The notes under the pieces were generated by a model that saw only the letters and a program-made list of their open reading frames with translations, made no database searches and was not told where the DNA came from. Position numbers and translations under genes: made by a program. Of a stretch of 21,096 nt of DNA, positions 1 to 7,061 are shown one piece after another. Position 1 is the first letter of the stretch. Every line of letters begins with the position of its first letter. This DNA is from Candidatus Melainabacteria bacterium (GTDB taxonomy: Bacteria > Cyanobacteriota > Vampirovibrionia > Gastranaerophilales > Gastranaerophilaceae). The stretch spans positions 1 to 21,096 of the forward strand of contig QHME01000025.1 in assembly GCA_003258735.1 (NCBI GenBank), written 5' to 3'.

Positions 1-105
1 CAGATGATTTGAGTATTTCAGGCGGTTAGAGTTTTACTTATTGAATATTATCAGTATCAATTAAAAATTTTTTCAAAAAACTAAAAATTTCAAAATGGAC
101 TTTGC

Positions 106-128
106 CGAAATAATCATTTTATCCGTAC
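106..128 (+). repeat. Degenerate intergenic repeat, copy 1
   Basis: First of four copies of a motif with core close to AATAATCATTCTATCCGT. This copy has T instead of C in the TTCT part and continues into TACAA. Similarity extends leftwards to an ACTTT at 99-103, shared with copies 2 and 4. Confidence 0.6.
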
Positions 129-182
129 AACTCCCACACAGAGCTAAAACGCAATAATAATCTAGTAAAACAACCAACTTTC

Positions 183-205
183 CTAAATAATCATTCTAAC
201 CGTTC
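183..205 (+). repeat. Degenerate intergenic repeat, copy 2
   Basis: Matches the core AATAATCATTCTATCCGT except for one A in place of T (TAACCGT). It is preceded by ACTTT at 177-181 and followed by TCAA, as in copy 4. The cores of copies 1 and 2 start 77 bp apart. Confidence 0.6.
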
Positions 206-237
206 AACCTAAAAATGTTTAATTTGACCGTTTTGGT

Positions 238-260
238 GTACGGATAGATTGATTATTTCC
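238..260 (-). repeat. Degenerate intergenic repeat, copy 3 (inverted)
   Basis: On the minus strand this reads AAATAATCAATCTATCCGT, one substitution from the core. It is the only inverted copy and lies between direct copies 2 and 4. Its similarity stops at the core, without the flanking ACTTT or CAA. Confidence 0.55.
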
Positions 261-292
261 TACCCTCAAATGCCGATATATTGCTAACTTTC

Positions 293-315
293 CCCAATAA
301 TACTTCTATCCGTTC
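293..315 (+). repeat. Degenerate intergenic repeat, copy 4
   Basis: Core AATAATACTTCTATCCGT, two substitutions from the consensus, with the same left ACTTT (287-291) and right TTCAA extension as copy 2. Confidence 0.55.
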
Positions 316-391
316 AAACCAAACTGGTCGTAAAAATACAGTAAACCTCATTAGAAACAAGCAACTCATTAAAACACCCACTCATAATAAA

Positions 392-420
392 TAAAGAGTC
401 AGACAGAATCTGACTCTTTA
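392..420 (-). terminator. Intrinsic terminator of tRNA-Gly
   Basis: A perfect 12-bp inverted repeat (TAAAGAGTCAGA / TCTGACTCTTTA) with a 5-nt loop abuts the CCA end of the tRNA gene. Read on the minus strand the hairpin is followed by a T-rich stretch (TTTATTTATTAT), as expected for a Rho-independent terminator of the tRNA transcript. Confidence 0.85.
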
Positions 421-495
421 TGGAGCGGGAGACGAGGCTCGAACTCGCGACATCCTCCTTGGCAAGGAGGCATTCTACCACTGAATTACCCCCGC
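421..495 (-). tRNA. tRNA-Gly (anticodon GCC)
   Basis: On the minus strand the sequence folds as a 75-nt tRNA with encoded CCA. The acceptor stem GCGGGGG pairs with CTCCCGC (one G-T), the D arm has ATTC/GAAT, and the anticodon stem CCTCC/GGAGG carries the loop TTGCCAA, giving anticodon GCC. The T arm has GTTCGAG. Discriminator T and CCA follow. It is a single gene with its own promoter upstream (515-542) and a terminator directly after CCA. Confidence 0.97.
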
Positions 496-514
496 TTATT
501 TGGGTTACCTCTTA

Positions 515-542
515 ATCATACATGCTAAAAAAAAAATATCAA
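515..542 (-). promoter_or_regulatory. Predicted sigma-70-type promoter of tRNA-Gly
   Basis: On the minus strand: -35 TTGATA (542-537), a 16-bp spacer that is mostly a run of ten T, and -10 TATGAT (520-515). The predicted start near 508 leaves about 12 nt before the mature tRNA 5' end. Both boxes match the consensus at five of six positions. Confidence 0.65.
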
Positions 543-669
543 GCACTTTTTCTTTCTTTTTTTAATTTTTTTGTAAATTTATATTAATTTCATAGAAAAC
601 CAAGGCAATTATTTGCGTGTTCCAACTTTATAAATGCAAGTGTGTAGTATCAAAAGGAGTTATACCCAA

Positions 670-1494
670 ATGTCATTATTTTCAAAACTAACAACAGAAT
701 TACCAGCGAAATTACCTAATAGATTTTTAGAAAAAGGCGGTTTTATGCCAATGGGTGCGGTTGACCGTACTGCAAGAACCAACACCGCAAAAGAGCTTGT
801 GGACTCAATTAAAGCTTATGCAAAAGAATCTCCTGAAGTTGCAGAGTTTGCAAAGCATTTAGATGAAATGCAACCTCAACACTTGGGACTTGCTCAAGAT
901 ATTATTGATTTATCTAATACGCAAGAAATGTTAATGACAAATATTAACTTGAAAGCAAAAATGAGTAATGGTAAAACTCCTTTAGGTTGTATTCTTGAGA
1001 TGTTACCTGCAACAAGCAAAAATAATCCTGCAGCATTAGATTTGGCAGAAGAAGTTATCAATCATTCAGATACGACAAATTCAAAGTATTTCTTATGTAA
1101 TTTGTTTGGATATGATTTGCCTAAAATGGGTGGATTAGCAGAGCAAATGAAAGCAACAAAAGAAGTTGTTGGAACGGTTGCTAAAGATACCCTAAGTGGT
1201 GGTTATCTTGGTACGTTTGAAAAGAATAAAGAGTTCTTTGAATTTATTAGAGATTTAAGTTCTGGGGATTCAAAACCTGAAAATATAAAATTGCTAAAAC
1301 CTTTACGCGATATCTTAGAAAAATTTATTAAAAATTCTAACCCACATTGTAATATTTATGAAATTAGGACAGGTGATACAAAAACGATTCAAGAAAATCT
1401 TAAAATCCTTCCTCAGGTTTTGGGAGAAGCCGATAAACAAGGAAAATCAATTGATGTTTCAGGTTTCCTAACTAAGAATGTAAATTTAGAATAA
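670..1494 (+). CDS. Hypothetical protein, 274 aa, no recognised family
   Basis: I do not recognise a family. The protein is soluble-looking, mostly predicted helical, with no signal peptide, membrane segment or catalytic motif. It is rich in Lys, Leu and Asn; residues around 20-120 and 150-274 look like stacked amphipathic helices, with a short Gly-rich turn near 175. I chose the ATG at 670 (MSLFSKLT) because AAGGAG lies 10 nt upstream; the in-frame ATG at 634 adds 12 residues that run across this site. The gene stands alone between the divergent tRNA-Gly and the convergent dnaE, and ends just before a shared hairpin terminator. The long open frame, good ribosome binding site and normal codon use support a real gene. 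It may be lineage-restricted, which is inference. Confidence 0.8.
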   Translation: MSLFSKLTTELPAKLPNRFLEKGGFMPMGAVDRTARTNTAKELVDSIKAYAKESPEVAEFAKHLDEMQPQHLGLAQDIIDLSNTQEMLMTNINLKAKMSNGKTPLGCILEMLPATSKNNPAALDLAEEVINHSDTTNSKYFLCNLFGYDLPKMGGLAEQMKATKEVVGTVAKDTLSGGYLGTFEKNKEFFEFIRDLSSGDSKPENIKLLKPLRDILEKFIKNSNPHCNIYEIRTGDTKTIQENLKILPQVLGEADKQGKSIDVSGFLTKNVNLE

Positions 1495-1501
1495 TTATTA
1501 A

Positions 1502-1524
1502 AGGCGGTTTATTTTAAACCGCCT
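1502..1524. terminator. Bidirectional terminator overlapping the dnaE 3' end
   Basis: A perfect 10-bp stem (AGGCGGTTTA / TAAACCGCCT) with a TTT loop sits between the convergent 274-aa gene and dnaE. On the plus strand it is followed by CTTTTAT, on the minus strand by TTTAATAATT. The right arm lies inside dnaE: the stop codon occupies 1514-1516 and the last codons form the stem. Confidence 0.85.
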
Positions 1525-4500
1525 CTTTTATATCTGTATCCATTGATTTTATTGAAATTCCAATTCTGTCACCAAACCCTTTATGCAAAGTATTGACTAA
1601 ATCGTTTGATGAATTTACCCAAAACATTGATGACGCCAAAATTTTGACAGGACCTGTCAAATCAGGAAGTTTCAGCATTACCGGATCTGAGCCAGAATAT
1701 TGACACAATAGTTGTTTCAAAAATACCAATTCTTCAAACTTCATTTCATCTTTAAACTCAATGGTAAAAATATTTGAATTATCAACTGGTTTCACAGTAT
1801 CAATCAAAATAATTGGTGGGTCATCATCTCCACGACGACTAACTTTTCCAGATACAATAATTCGCTGTTCATTTTGCAAAAAGTCGTTATACTCTTGAAT
1901 TTTTGAATTGAATGCAAGCGTATCAATTCTACCTGTCAAATCTTCTATTGTAACAAAACGAACAAATTTCGTTGGGTCGTTTTTGGTTGGAATTTGTTTT
2001 GTGCCTGTAACAAGTCCGCAAATCGTAACAACTTTTTCATTTGCAACAGACGGAATCTCCGAAATTTTGTGAGTCATTAAAAATGGTAACTTATCTCTAA
2101 TTGTAGATAATGGGTGACTTGTTACGTAAAATCCCAAAAATTCTTTTTCAAACAATTGTATTTGGCGCGCATCGTATTCTTCATCAGAACCTGCAAGAGA
2201 GAATTTAGCATTATCTATAGATGCAGTATCACCAAGCATATCAAATAAACTACCTTGACCTGATTCTTTGGCTTTTGCTTCTTTTGATGCGGTTGCAGTG
2301 ATGTATTCCAAGTTTTCCATCAACTGTTTACGACTTTTTTCAATAGTTGAAAAAGCACCTGCTTTAATCAAACCTTCTAGGGTTCTCTTGTTTGTACATT
2401 TAACATCTACACGTTTGATATAATCGTAAATAGACTTAAAGTCTCCACCTTCTTCACGCTCTTTGATAATATCTTCAATAACACCCTCACCAACCTGCTT
2501 AATTGACGCAAGTCCAAATCTGATGTTGTCTCCGTCCGGAGTGAAAGATGCCAATGAGTGGTTAATATCAGGTGGTAGAACTTTGATACCTTTTTTAAGA
2601 GCTTCTTCAATGTACAATTGAGTTTTCTCTTGGTCACCTGAAACACTTGATAACAGTGCTGACAAATATTCGACAGGGAAGTGACATTTTAAATAAGCAG
2701 TTTGATAAGCAACAAAAGCGTATGCAGCCGAGTGGCTTCGGTTGAAACAGTATGATGCAAAACTCAAAATTTGGTTAAATAGAGCAGTTGCAGCATCAGC
2801 TGTCATACCGTGTTTTGCAGAAGCTTCAATAAATTTACCCTTCTGCTTTTCCATTTCGTCAACTTTTTTCTTACCCATCATACGACGAACCATGTCGGCT
2901 TGACCAAGTGAGTAATCAGCCAAAACTTGGAAAACCTGCATGATTTGTTCTTGGTATACGATTGTACCATAAGTATCCTTTAATACAGGCTCCAATAACG
3001 GATGCGCATAAGTAATTTCTTGACGCCCATGTTTACGTTCAACAAAGTCATCAACCATGCCTGAATCCAACGGACCAGGTCTAAATAGTGCTACCAAAGC
3101 GCCCAAATCTTCAAATACGTCCGGTTTTAACCTTTTTACAAGGTTTTTCATACCTTGAGATTCCAACTGGAATACACCATCCGTATCACCTGCCATCAAC
3201 ATATCATAAGTAGGTTTATCATCAAGCGGAATATCATTGATTTTCAATTCGATGCCCTGACGACGCTTAATCATGTCAACAGTTTTGTAAATCGTTGTAA
3301 GGTTTCGCAAGCCCAAAAAGTCCATTTTTAAAAGGCTTAAAACCTCAGTAACGGCATGAGGCGGATAACCTGTTTGGATAATACCATCCTTTGATGGCTG
3401 AACAGGAAGAATTTCATCCAAAGGTTTTGGGGCAATGATTACACCTGCTGCGTGAGTACCTGTGTTGTTTTTCAACCCTTCAATACCAATAGCAAGATCA
3501 ATCAATTTTTTAAGACCAACAGTTTTGCCCTCAATTGGGTCAATCATAATCTGCTCGTCTTTATCATATAAGGTTCTTAACTCTGAACCTTCATACTGAA
3601 TAGCTTGTTTTAAAGTTTTAGCTTTATCATTGATACTCATTGCAAGTTCAATTGCAGGTTCAATCAATCCGGCAAGACGGTTACTTTCAGAAAACGGAAC
3701 TTTTAGGATTCTGGCAACTCCTTTAAATGCAGCTTTTGCAGCATAAGTACCAAATGTAATAATCTGACATACCTTATCCTCGCCATACTTTCGAGTTACA
3801 TACTCAATAACTTCCCCACGACGTTCAATACAAAAGTCGATATCGATATCTGGCATGGTGAAACGTTCAGGGTTCAAGAATCTTTCAAACAACAGTTTAT
3901 GTTTAATAGGATCCAAATCCGTAATTTCAAGAGCATAAGCAACAACAGAACCTGCCGCAGAACCACGTCCGGGACCTACAGGAATCCCATGAGTTTTGGA
4001 AAAATGGATAAAGTCCCAAGTAATTAAGAAATAAGCCGCAAAACCCATTTGCTCAATTACTCCAAGCTCATACTTAACTCTTTCTTTGATAGAATCTGAA
4101 ACTTCACCGTATCTTTTCTTCAATCCGACATGAACAAGATATTCCAAATAAGTTTCAATGGTATAACCTGACGGAACTTCATAATCAGGCAGAGGACTTT
4201 TCCCAAGTTCTAGCATCAAATGACATTTATCTGCAATTTTAACAGTGTTTTCAATACATCTGTTAAACATCTCGCTATCCATCCATTTGAAAGAATCACG
4301 TAATTGCGATGCCGTTTTCACATAAAACTCATTGTTTGGGAAATGGAACCTGTTTGGGTCATCTTTGTCACTGTTTGTTTGCATACACAACAAGGTATCG
4401 TGCATATCAGCATCTTCAAGATTCAAATAGTGAGAGTCATTTGTAATAACCATCTCAATATCAAGTTCTTGAGCAATTTTTATCAAATCAGGATTTGTAC

Positions 4501-5059
4501 GTTTTTGTTCTTCCAAACCATGATCTTGCAGTTCTATATAATAATCTTCACCGAACAAATCCTTAAATCTTTTTGCAACAGCTTTTGCTCCTTCATAATC
4601 ATTTTTTAGCAAATGCTGTAAAACTTCCCCACCTAAACAGGCAGAACAACAAATCAAACCTTCATGGTGTTTTTCAAGAAGCTCCCAGTTAATTCTCGGT
4701 TTTACATAACGACCTTTACACCAAGCCGCAGAAGTCAATTTTACAATATTAGCATAACCTGTATTATCTTTTACAAGCAAAATCAAGTGATAGCAAGGGT
4801 TATGAGTTTTGTCATGTTCTGTAATATCACCGTCATGGAAGTAAAATTCACTACCCATAATCGGTTTAACACCTGAATCTCTTGCAAGTTCATACAATTC
4901 CATATCGCCATACATAACACCGTGATCAGTAACGGCAACAGCAGGAAACTCATGTTCCTTACAAAACTTTAACAAATCCCCTATTCTTATCGCCCCATCA
5001 AGTAATGAGTACTCTGTGTGCAGGTGGAGCGGCACATATTTTAGTTCATTTTCAGCCAT
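1514..5059 (-). CDS. dnaE: DNA polymerase III subunit alpha
   Basis: Catalytic subunit of the replicative polymerase (C-family), 1181 aa, a usual length. In order: N-terminal PHP domain with HLH at 12-14 and TDHG at 44-47; the GPGRGSAAGS motif at 362-371; the catalytic PDIDIDF motif at 403-409 (D404 and D406), with the third acidic residue probably D580 in MDFLGL; a clamp-binding motif QGSLF at 935-939; an OB-fold near 1008-1090; and a C-terminal domain to 1181. All three catalytic aspartates look intact. The gene is continuous, with no intein and no split, unlike many cyanobacterial dnaE genes. The start MAENELKYVPLHLH fits the family. There is no Shine-Dalgarno; TATGAT lies 6 nt before the ATG, suggesting a leaderless mRNA. 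It lies 73 nt downstream of the OmpA-like gene on the same strand. Confidence 0.97.
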   Translation of the reverse strand: MAENELKYVPLHLHTEYSLLDGAIRIGDLLKFCKEHEFPAVAVTDHGVMYGDMELYELARDSGVKPIMGSEFYFHDGDITEHDKTHNPCYHLILLVKDNTGYANIVKLTSAAWCKGRYVKPRINWELLEKHHEGLICCSACLGGEVLQHLLKNDYEGAKAVAKRFKDLFGEDYYIELQDHGLEEQKRTNPDLIKIAQELDIEMVITNDSHYLNLEDADMHDTLLCMQTNSDKDDPNRFHFPNNEFYVKTASQLRDSFKWMDSEMFNRCIENTVKIADKCHLMLELGKSPLPDYEVPSGYTIETYLEYLVHVGLKKRYGEVSDSIKERVKYELGVIEQMGFAAYFLITWDFIHFSKTHGIPVGPGRGSAAGSVVAYALEITDLDPIKHKLLFERFLNPERFTMPDIDIDFCIERRGEVIEYVTRKYGEDKVCQIITFGTYAAKAAFKGVARILKVPFSESNRLAGLIEPAIELAMSINDKAKTLKQAIQYEGSELRTLYDKDEQIMIDPIEGKTVGLKKLIDLAIGIEGLKNNTGTHAAGVIIAPKPLDEILPVQPSKDGIIQTGYPPHAVTEVLSLLKMDFLGLRNLTTIYKTVDMIKRRQGIELKINDIPLDDKPTYDMLMAGDTDGVFQLESQGMKNLVKRLKPDVFEDLGALVALFRPGPLDSGMVDDFVERKHGRQEITYAHPLLEPVLKDTYGTIVYQEQIMQVFQVLADYSLGQADMVRRMMGKKKVDEMEKQKGKFIEASAKHGMTADAATALFNQILSFASYCFNRSHSAAYAFVAYQTAYLKCHFPVEYLSALLSSVSGDQEKTQLYIEEALKKGIKVLPPDINHSLASFTPDGDNIRFGLASIKQVGEGVIEDIIKEREEGGDFKSIYDYIKRVDVKCTNKRTLEGLIKAGAFSTIEKSRKQLMENLEYITATASKEAKAKESGQGSLFDMLGDTASIDNAKFSLAGSDEEYDARQIQLFEKEFLGFYVTSHPLSTIRDKLPFLMTHKISEIPSVANEKVVTICGLVTGTKQIPTKNDPTKFVRFVTIEDLTGRIDTLAFNSKIQEYNDFLQNEQRIIVSGKVSRRGDDDPPIILIDTVKPVDNSNIFTIEFKDEMKFEELVFLKQLLCQYSGSDPVMLKLPDLTGPVKILASSMFWVNSSNDLVNTLHKGFGDRIGISIKSMDTDIKEAV

Positions 5060-5065
5060 AAGAAA

Positions 5066-5094
5066 ATCATATTACGCACAAGGTTAATTGAAAA
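5066..5094 (-). promoter_or_regulatory. Predicted dnaE promoter, leaderless geometry
   Basis: On the minus strand: TTTTCA (5094-5089), a 17-bp spacer, TATGAT (5071-5066), then 6 nt (TTTCTT) and the dnaE ATG. A transcript starting 7 nt past the -10 would begin at the start codon. No Shine-Dalgarno is visible in this interval. Confidence 0.5.
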
Positions 5095-5132
5095 CTAATT
5101 ATTAATAAAAATAAATATTAACTTTAATAAAG

Positions 5133-5702
5133 TTACCTTTGATATTTTTCGTAATTTATTATGACAAAATCTATCCGATTATCCATATCATCACGGTAAT
5201 CTACATTATCTCTAAATGGCATAAGTTCTCCAAATCCTATTGCATAAATTTGACTATGCGAAACAAGTTTTGTCTGAACAATGTATTGCGCAATATTTTG
5301 AGCTCTTTCTATTGTCAATTCCATATTTGAATTTATAAAACTTCCGCGAAGATTTCGTTCTGTTGAATTTCCTTCAATGACACAAGGCTTTCCTATTTCA
5401 GTAATTAAAATACTAATTTTATTTAGTAAATCTTTAGATGAATCTTTCAAGTCGACCGAATCATTTTCAAAAAATATATCACTATCAAAACTCACCACAA
5501 GTCCGCGTGGAACTTTTGTATAAAAAACAGACGTATTTTTCCCAATATTTGATTTAAAAATTTGTTCTATCTTATCAGTTGAAAGATATTTTTGAGAGGA
5601 AACTTCCACTGATAATTTAGGTTCTAAGGAATATGAAAAATTTTGTACAAGAAAAATTACAACTACACACATGTATAAAATTTTTGCAATTCGGTTAAGC
5701 AA
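5133..5702 (-). CDS. OmpA/MotB-like C-terminal domain envelope protein
   Basis: 189 aa. Residues 1-25 form a signal peptide or signal anchor (basic n-region with R4 and K7, hydrophobic core 8-20). Residues about 66-182 resemble the OmpA/MotB peptidoglycan-binding domain: VVSFDSDIFFENDSVDL near 69-85, the strand VIEGNS at 108-113 in place of the usual VEGHTD, the helix with N126..L129..ERA (132-134), GFGELMPFRDN (156-166) and DNRIDFVI (174-181). The helix Arg is kept while the His-Thr-Asp segment is altered, so peptidoglycan binding may be weaker. The start is TTG, chosen because GAGAGG lies 9 nt upstream and this start supplies the basic n-region; a later ATG (residue 11) would lose it. A hairpin spans the ribosome binding site. 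The predicted location is the periplasm or the inner membrane facing it. No motA or Tol-Pal neighbour is present, so its exact role is unknown. Confidence 0.75.
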   Translation of the reverse strand: MLNRIAKILYMCVVVIFLVQNFSYSLEPKLSVEVSSQKYLSTDKIEQIFKSNIGKNTSVFYTKVPRGLVVSFDSDIFFENDSVDLKDSSKDLLNKISILITEIGKPCVIEGNSTERNLRGSFINSNMELTIERAQNIAQYIVQTKLVSHSQIYAIGFGELMPFRDNVDYRDDMDNRIDFVIINYEKYQR

Positions 5703-5735
5703 AACGACAATCCTCTCAATACAGAATTGTCGTTT
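5702..5735 (-). promoter_or_regulatory. 5' leader hairpin exposing the ribosome binding site of the OmpA-like gene
   Basis: A perfect 10-bp inverted repeat (AAACGACAAT / ATTGTCGTTT) encloses a 14-nt loop that contains the GAGAGG Shine-Dalgarno. The last stem base is the first base of the TTG start codon. A TATAAT at 5746-5741 would start the mRNA near 5734, so the hairpin would form the extreme 5' end of the transcript. It could control translation or protect the mRNA. It is a poor terminator for the upstream M16 gene because no strong T-run follows. Confidence 0.55.
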
Positions 5736-5740
5736 GAATT

Positions 5741-5746
5741 ATTATA
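5741..5746 (-). promoter_or_regulatory. Predicted -10 box of the OmpA-like gene
   Basis: A perfect TATAAT on the minus strand lies in the 64-bp gap after the M16 gene. No good -35 is found at 16-18 bp; a TTGTCA at 5765-5760 is only 13 bp away. Transcription would begin about 7 nt downstream, at the foot of the leader hairpin. Confidence 0.4.
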
Positions 5747-5766
5747 AAAAACTATTAGCTGACAAG

Positions 5767-6981
5767 TTATGGTTTTATTATTGATAGAACAGATTTGTCG
5801 TTGAAATATTTTTTTGCACATTCAAGAACTTGTTCTGCCGAAACTGCTTTAACTAAATCTTTCATTTTTTCCGTATAATCAAAGCCAAAACCTACAACAC
5901 CATATTTAGCGTAAGAACATGCCTGCTGCAAGTTAGTTTCTTCTAAAAATGCACATTTACCGATTAAGTTATTTTTAGCATCACTTAATTCTTTTTCTCC
6001 AACAGGAATAGTACGAATTTTTTCGATTTCTTCATCGAAACCTTCTAACGAAACCTCAATATTTTTAGGCTCAGTTGCTATATAAATCATAAAATTACCG
6101 GCAAGCTTGTATGTTTCATAAGAACTTCTTACAACATAAGCTAAACCTTTTTTGTCACGAAGTTCTAAAAACAAACGAGAAGACAATCCGCTTGCACCAA
6201 GAATAATATTTAGCAAAATCAAAGCCGGATAATCAGGTTCGCCATAAGTCGGTACTTGCCAACCTTTGATAATATGAGCTTGATTTAAATCAGATTTTGT
6301 ATTTATAACTTCTTTAGCTTCTTTCAACTCTGGTTTTTCAATATCAAAATTGTTATCCGTAGAAACAGGAAGTTTTCCTATTGTTTCTTCTATTTGAGGC
6401 ATTATTTCTGATTTTTCAACATCACCAACAATAGCAAGTGATTTTTTACTGTTGTTCAAAATATAATCAAATGCATTGATAACTTCATCTTTTGTTATTG
6501 AATCTAAATTTTCTAAAATTTTAGTCATTGAATTACCGTAGTAATGATTGCCATACATAGCACGACAATACGCATCCATTGCCAAGGCTCTTGGAGAATC
6601 CAATTGTGCTTGAATTTCACCTTTCAATTTAATTTTTTCTTTTTCAAATTCTTCAAATGTAGAATTTGTCAAAACTTCATACAATAATTCAATTGCTTTT
6701 GAAACATCCTCATTTAAACATACAAATTTTAATCTCAAATAGTTTGGAAAAAGTTCACTAGAAAAATCAATTGCGTATTTTTCAAATTCATTTGCAAGTT
6801 CTTCTGAATTATAGTTTTTTGTGCCTTGCAATAACAATCTTGTGAGTAATGAATAAATCCCTGCTTTTTCTTCAGCTTTGTTCACTGATAAATTCAAGCA
6901 TAAAGCAAGTCTTGGTGTATCTTCATTCCTTTTATAAATATATTCAATATTGTTGTTTAATTTAGAAATTTCTTTTGTCAT
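5767..6981 (-). CDS. M16 (pitrilysin) family protein without the zinc-binding motif
   Basis: 404 aa, typical of one M16B half-pair subunit. The N-terminal half has the M16 fold pattern, but where an active enzyme has HxxEH before a Gly-Thr, this protein reads SLLTR (44-48) followed by LLLQGT. His, Glu and His are replaced by Ser44, Thr47 and Arg48, so it should not be a zinc protease by itself. The C-terminal half keeps the substrate-binding part: LSSRLFLELRDKKGLAY near 267-283. In bacteria, inactive M16B subunits usually pair with an active one encoded next door; here the neighbours are an OmpA-like gene and yifB, so a partner would have to be encoded elsewhere. No signal peptide is visible, suggesting the cytoplasm. 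GGAGAG lies 9 nt before the ATG. It is transcribed divergently from yifB. Confidence 0.88.
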   Translation of the reverse strand: MTKEISKLNNNIEYIYKRNEDTPRLALCLNLSVNKAEEKAGIYSLLTRLLLQGTKNYNSEELANEFEKYAIDFSSELFPNYLRLKFVCLNEDVSKAIELLYEVLTNSTFEEFEKEKIKLKGEIQAQLDSPRALAMDAYCRAMYGNHYYGNSMTKILENLDSITKDEVINAFDYILNNSKKSLAIVGDVEKSEIMPQIEETIGKLPVSTDNNFDIEKPELKEAKEVINTKSDLNQAHIIKGWQVPTYGEPDYPALILLNIILGASGLSSRLFLELRDKKGLAYVVRSSYETYKLAGNFMIYIATEPKNIEVSLEGFDEEIEKIRTIPVGEKELSDAKNNLIGKCAFLEETNLQQACSYAKYGVVGFGFDYTEKMKDLVKAVSAEQVLECAKKYFNDKSVLSIIKP

Positions 6982-7004
6982 AATTTAGCACTCTCCGTTC
7001 GTTC

Positions 7005-7033
7005 ATTTTAACACGGTTTTATATAAAAGACAA
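7005..7033 (-). promoter_or_regulatory. Predicted promoter of the M16 gene
   Basis: On the minus strand: TTGTCT (7033-7028), a 17-bp spacer, TAAAAT (7010-7005). A start near 6998 gives a leader of about 17 nt carrying the GGAGAG ribosome binding site. The -35 bases are the same ones that form the -35 of the opposing yifB promoter. Confidence 0.55.
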
Positions 7034-7055
7034 ATTATAGTAATTATGCTATACT
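7027..7055 (+). promoter_or_regulatory. Predicted extended -10 promoter of yifB, leaderless geometry
   Basis: AAGACA (7027-7032), a 17-bp spacer, and TATACT (7050-7055) preceded by TG at 7047-7048, which makes an extended -10. Six nt later comes the GTG start codon at 7062, the position expected for transcription start. No Shine-Dalgarno is present. Confidence 0.6.
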
Positions 7056-7061
7056 AGCCAT

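Larger units (their letters stand above)
1..390. other. Non-coding AT-rich region with dispersed short repeats
   Basis: No convincing gene lies here. Stops are frequent in all frames and I see no start with a ribosome binding site. The only structure is a family of four related 23-bp motifs (listed separately), three on the plus strand and one inverted, between 106 and 315. The region lies on the 3' side of the tRNA-Gly gene, a common place for element boundaries, but I see no integrase or duplicated tRNA end. Confidence 0.6.

Noticed and set aside
99..317. CRISPR array
   Set aside because: The copies are degenerate, unevenly spaced and one is inverted; no cas gene is present.
634..669. Earlier ATG for the 274-aa gene
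   Set aside because: The extra 12 codons run over the AAGGAG ribosome binding site that serves the ATG at 670.
4304..4876. Open frames on the plus strand inside dnaE
   Set aside because: They are antisense to conserved dnaE sequence, lack ribosome binding sites and encode low-complexity products.
5702..5735. Hairpin as terminator of the M16 gene
   Set aside because: Only a short T stretch follows the stem, and the loop carries the Shine-Dalgarno of the next gene, so a translation-related role is more likely; termination is not excluded.
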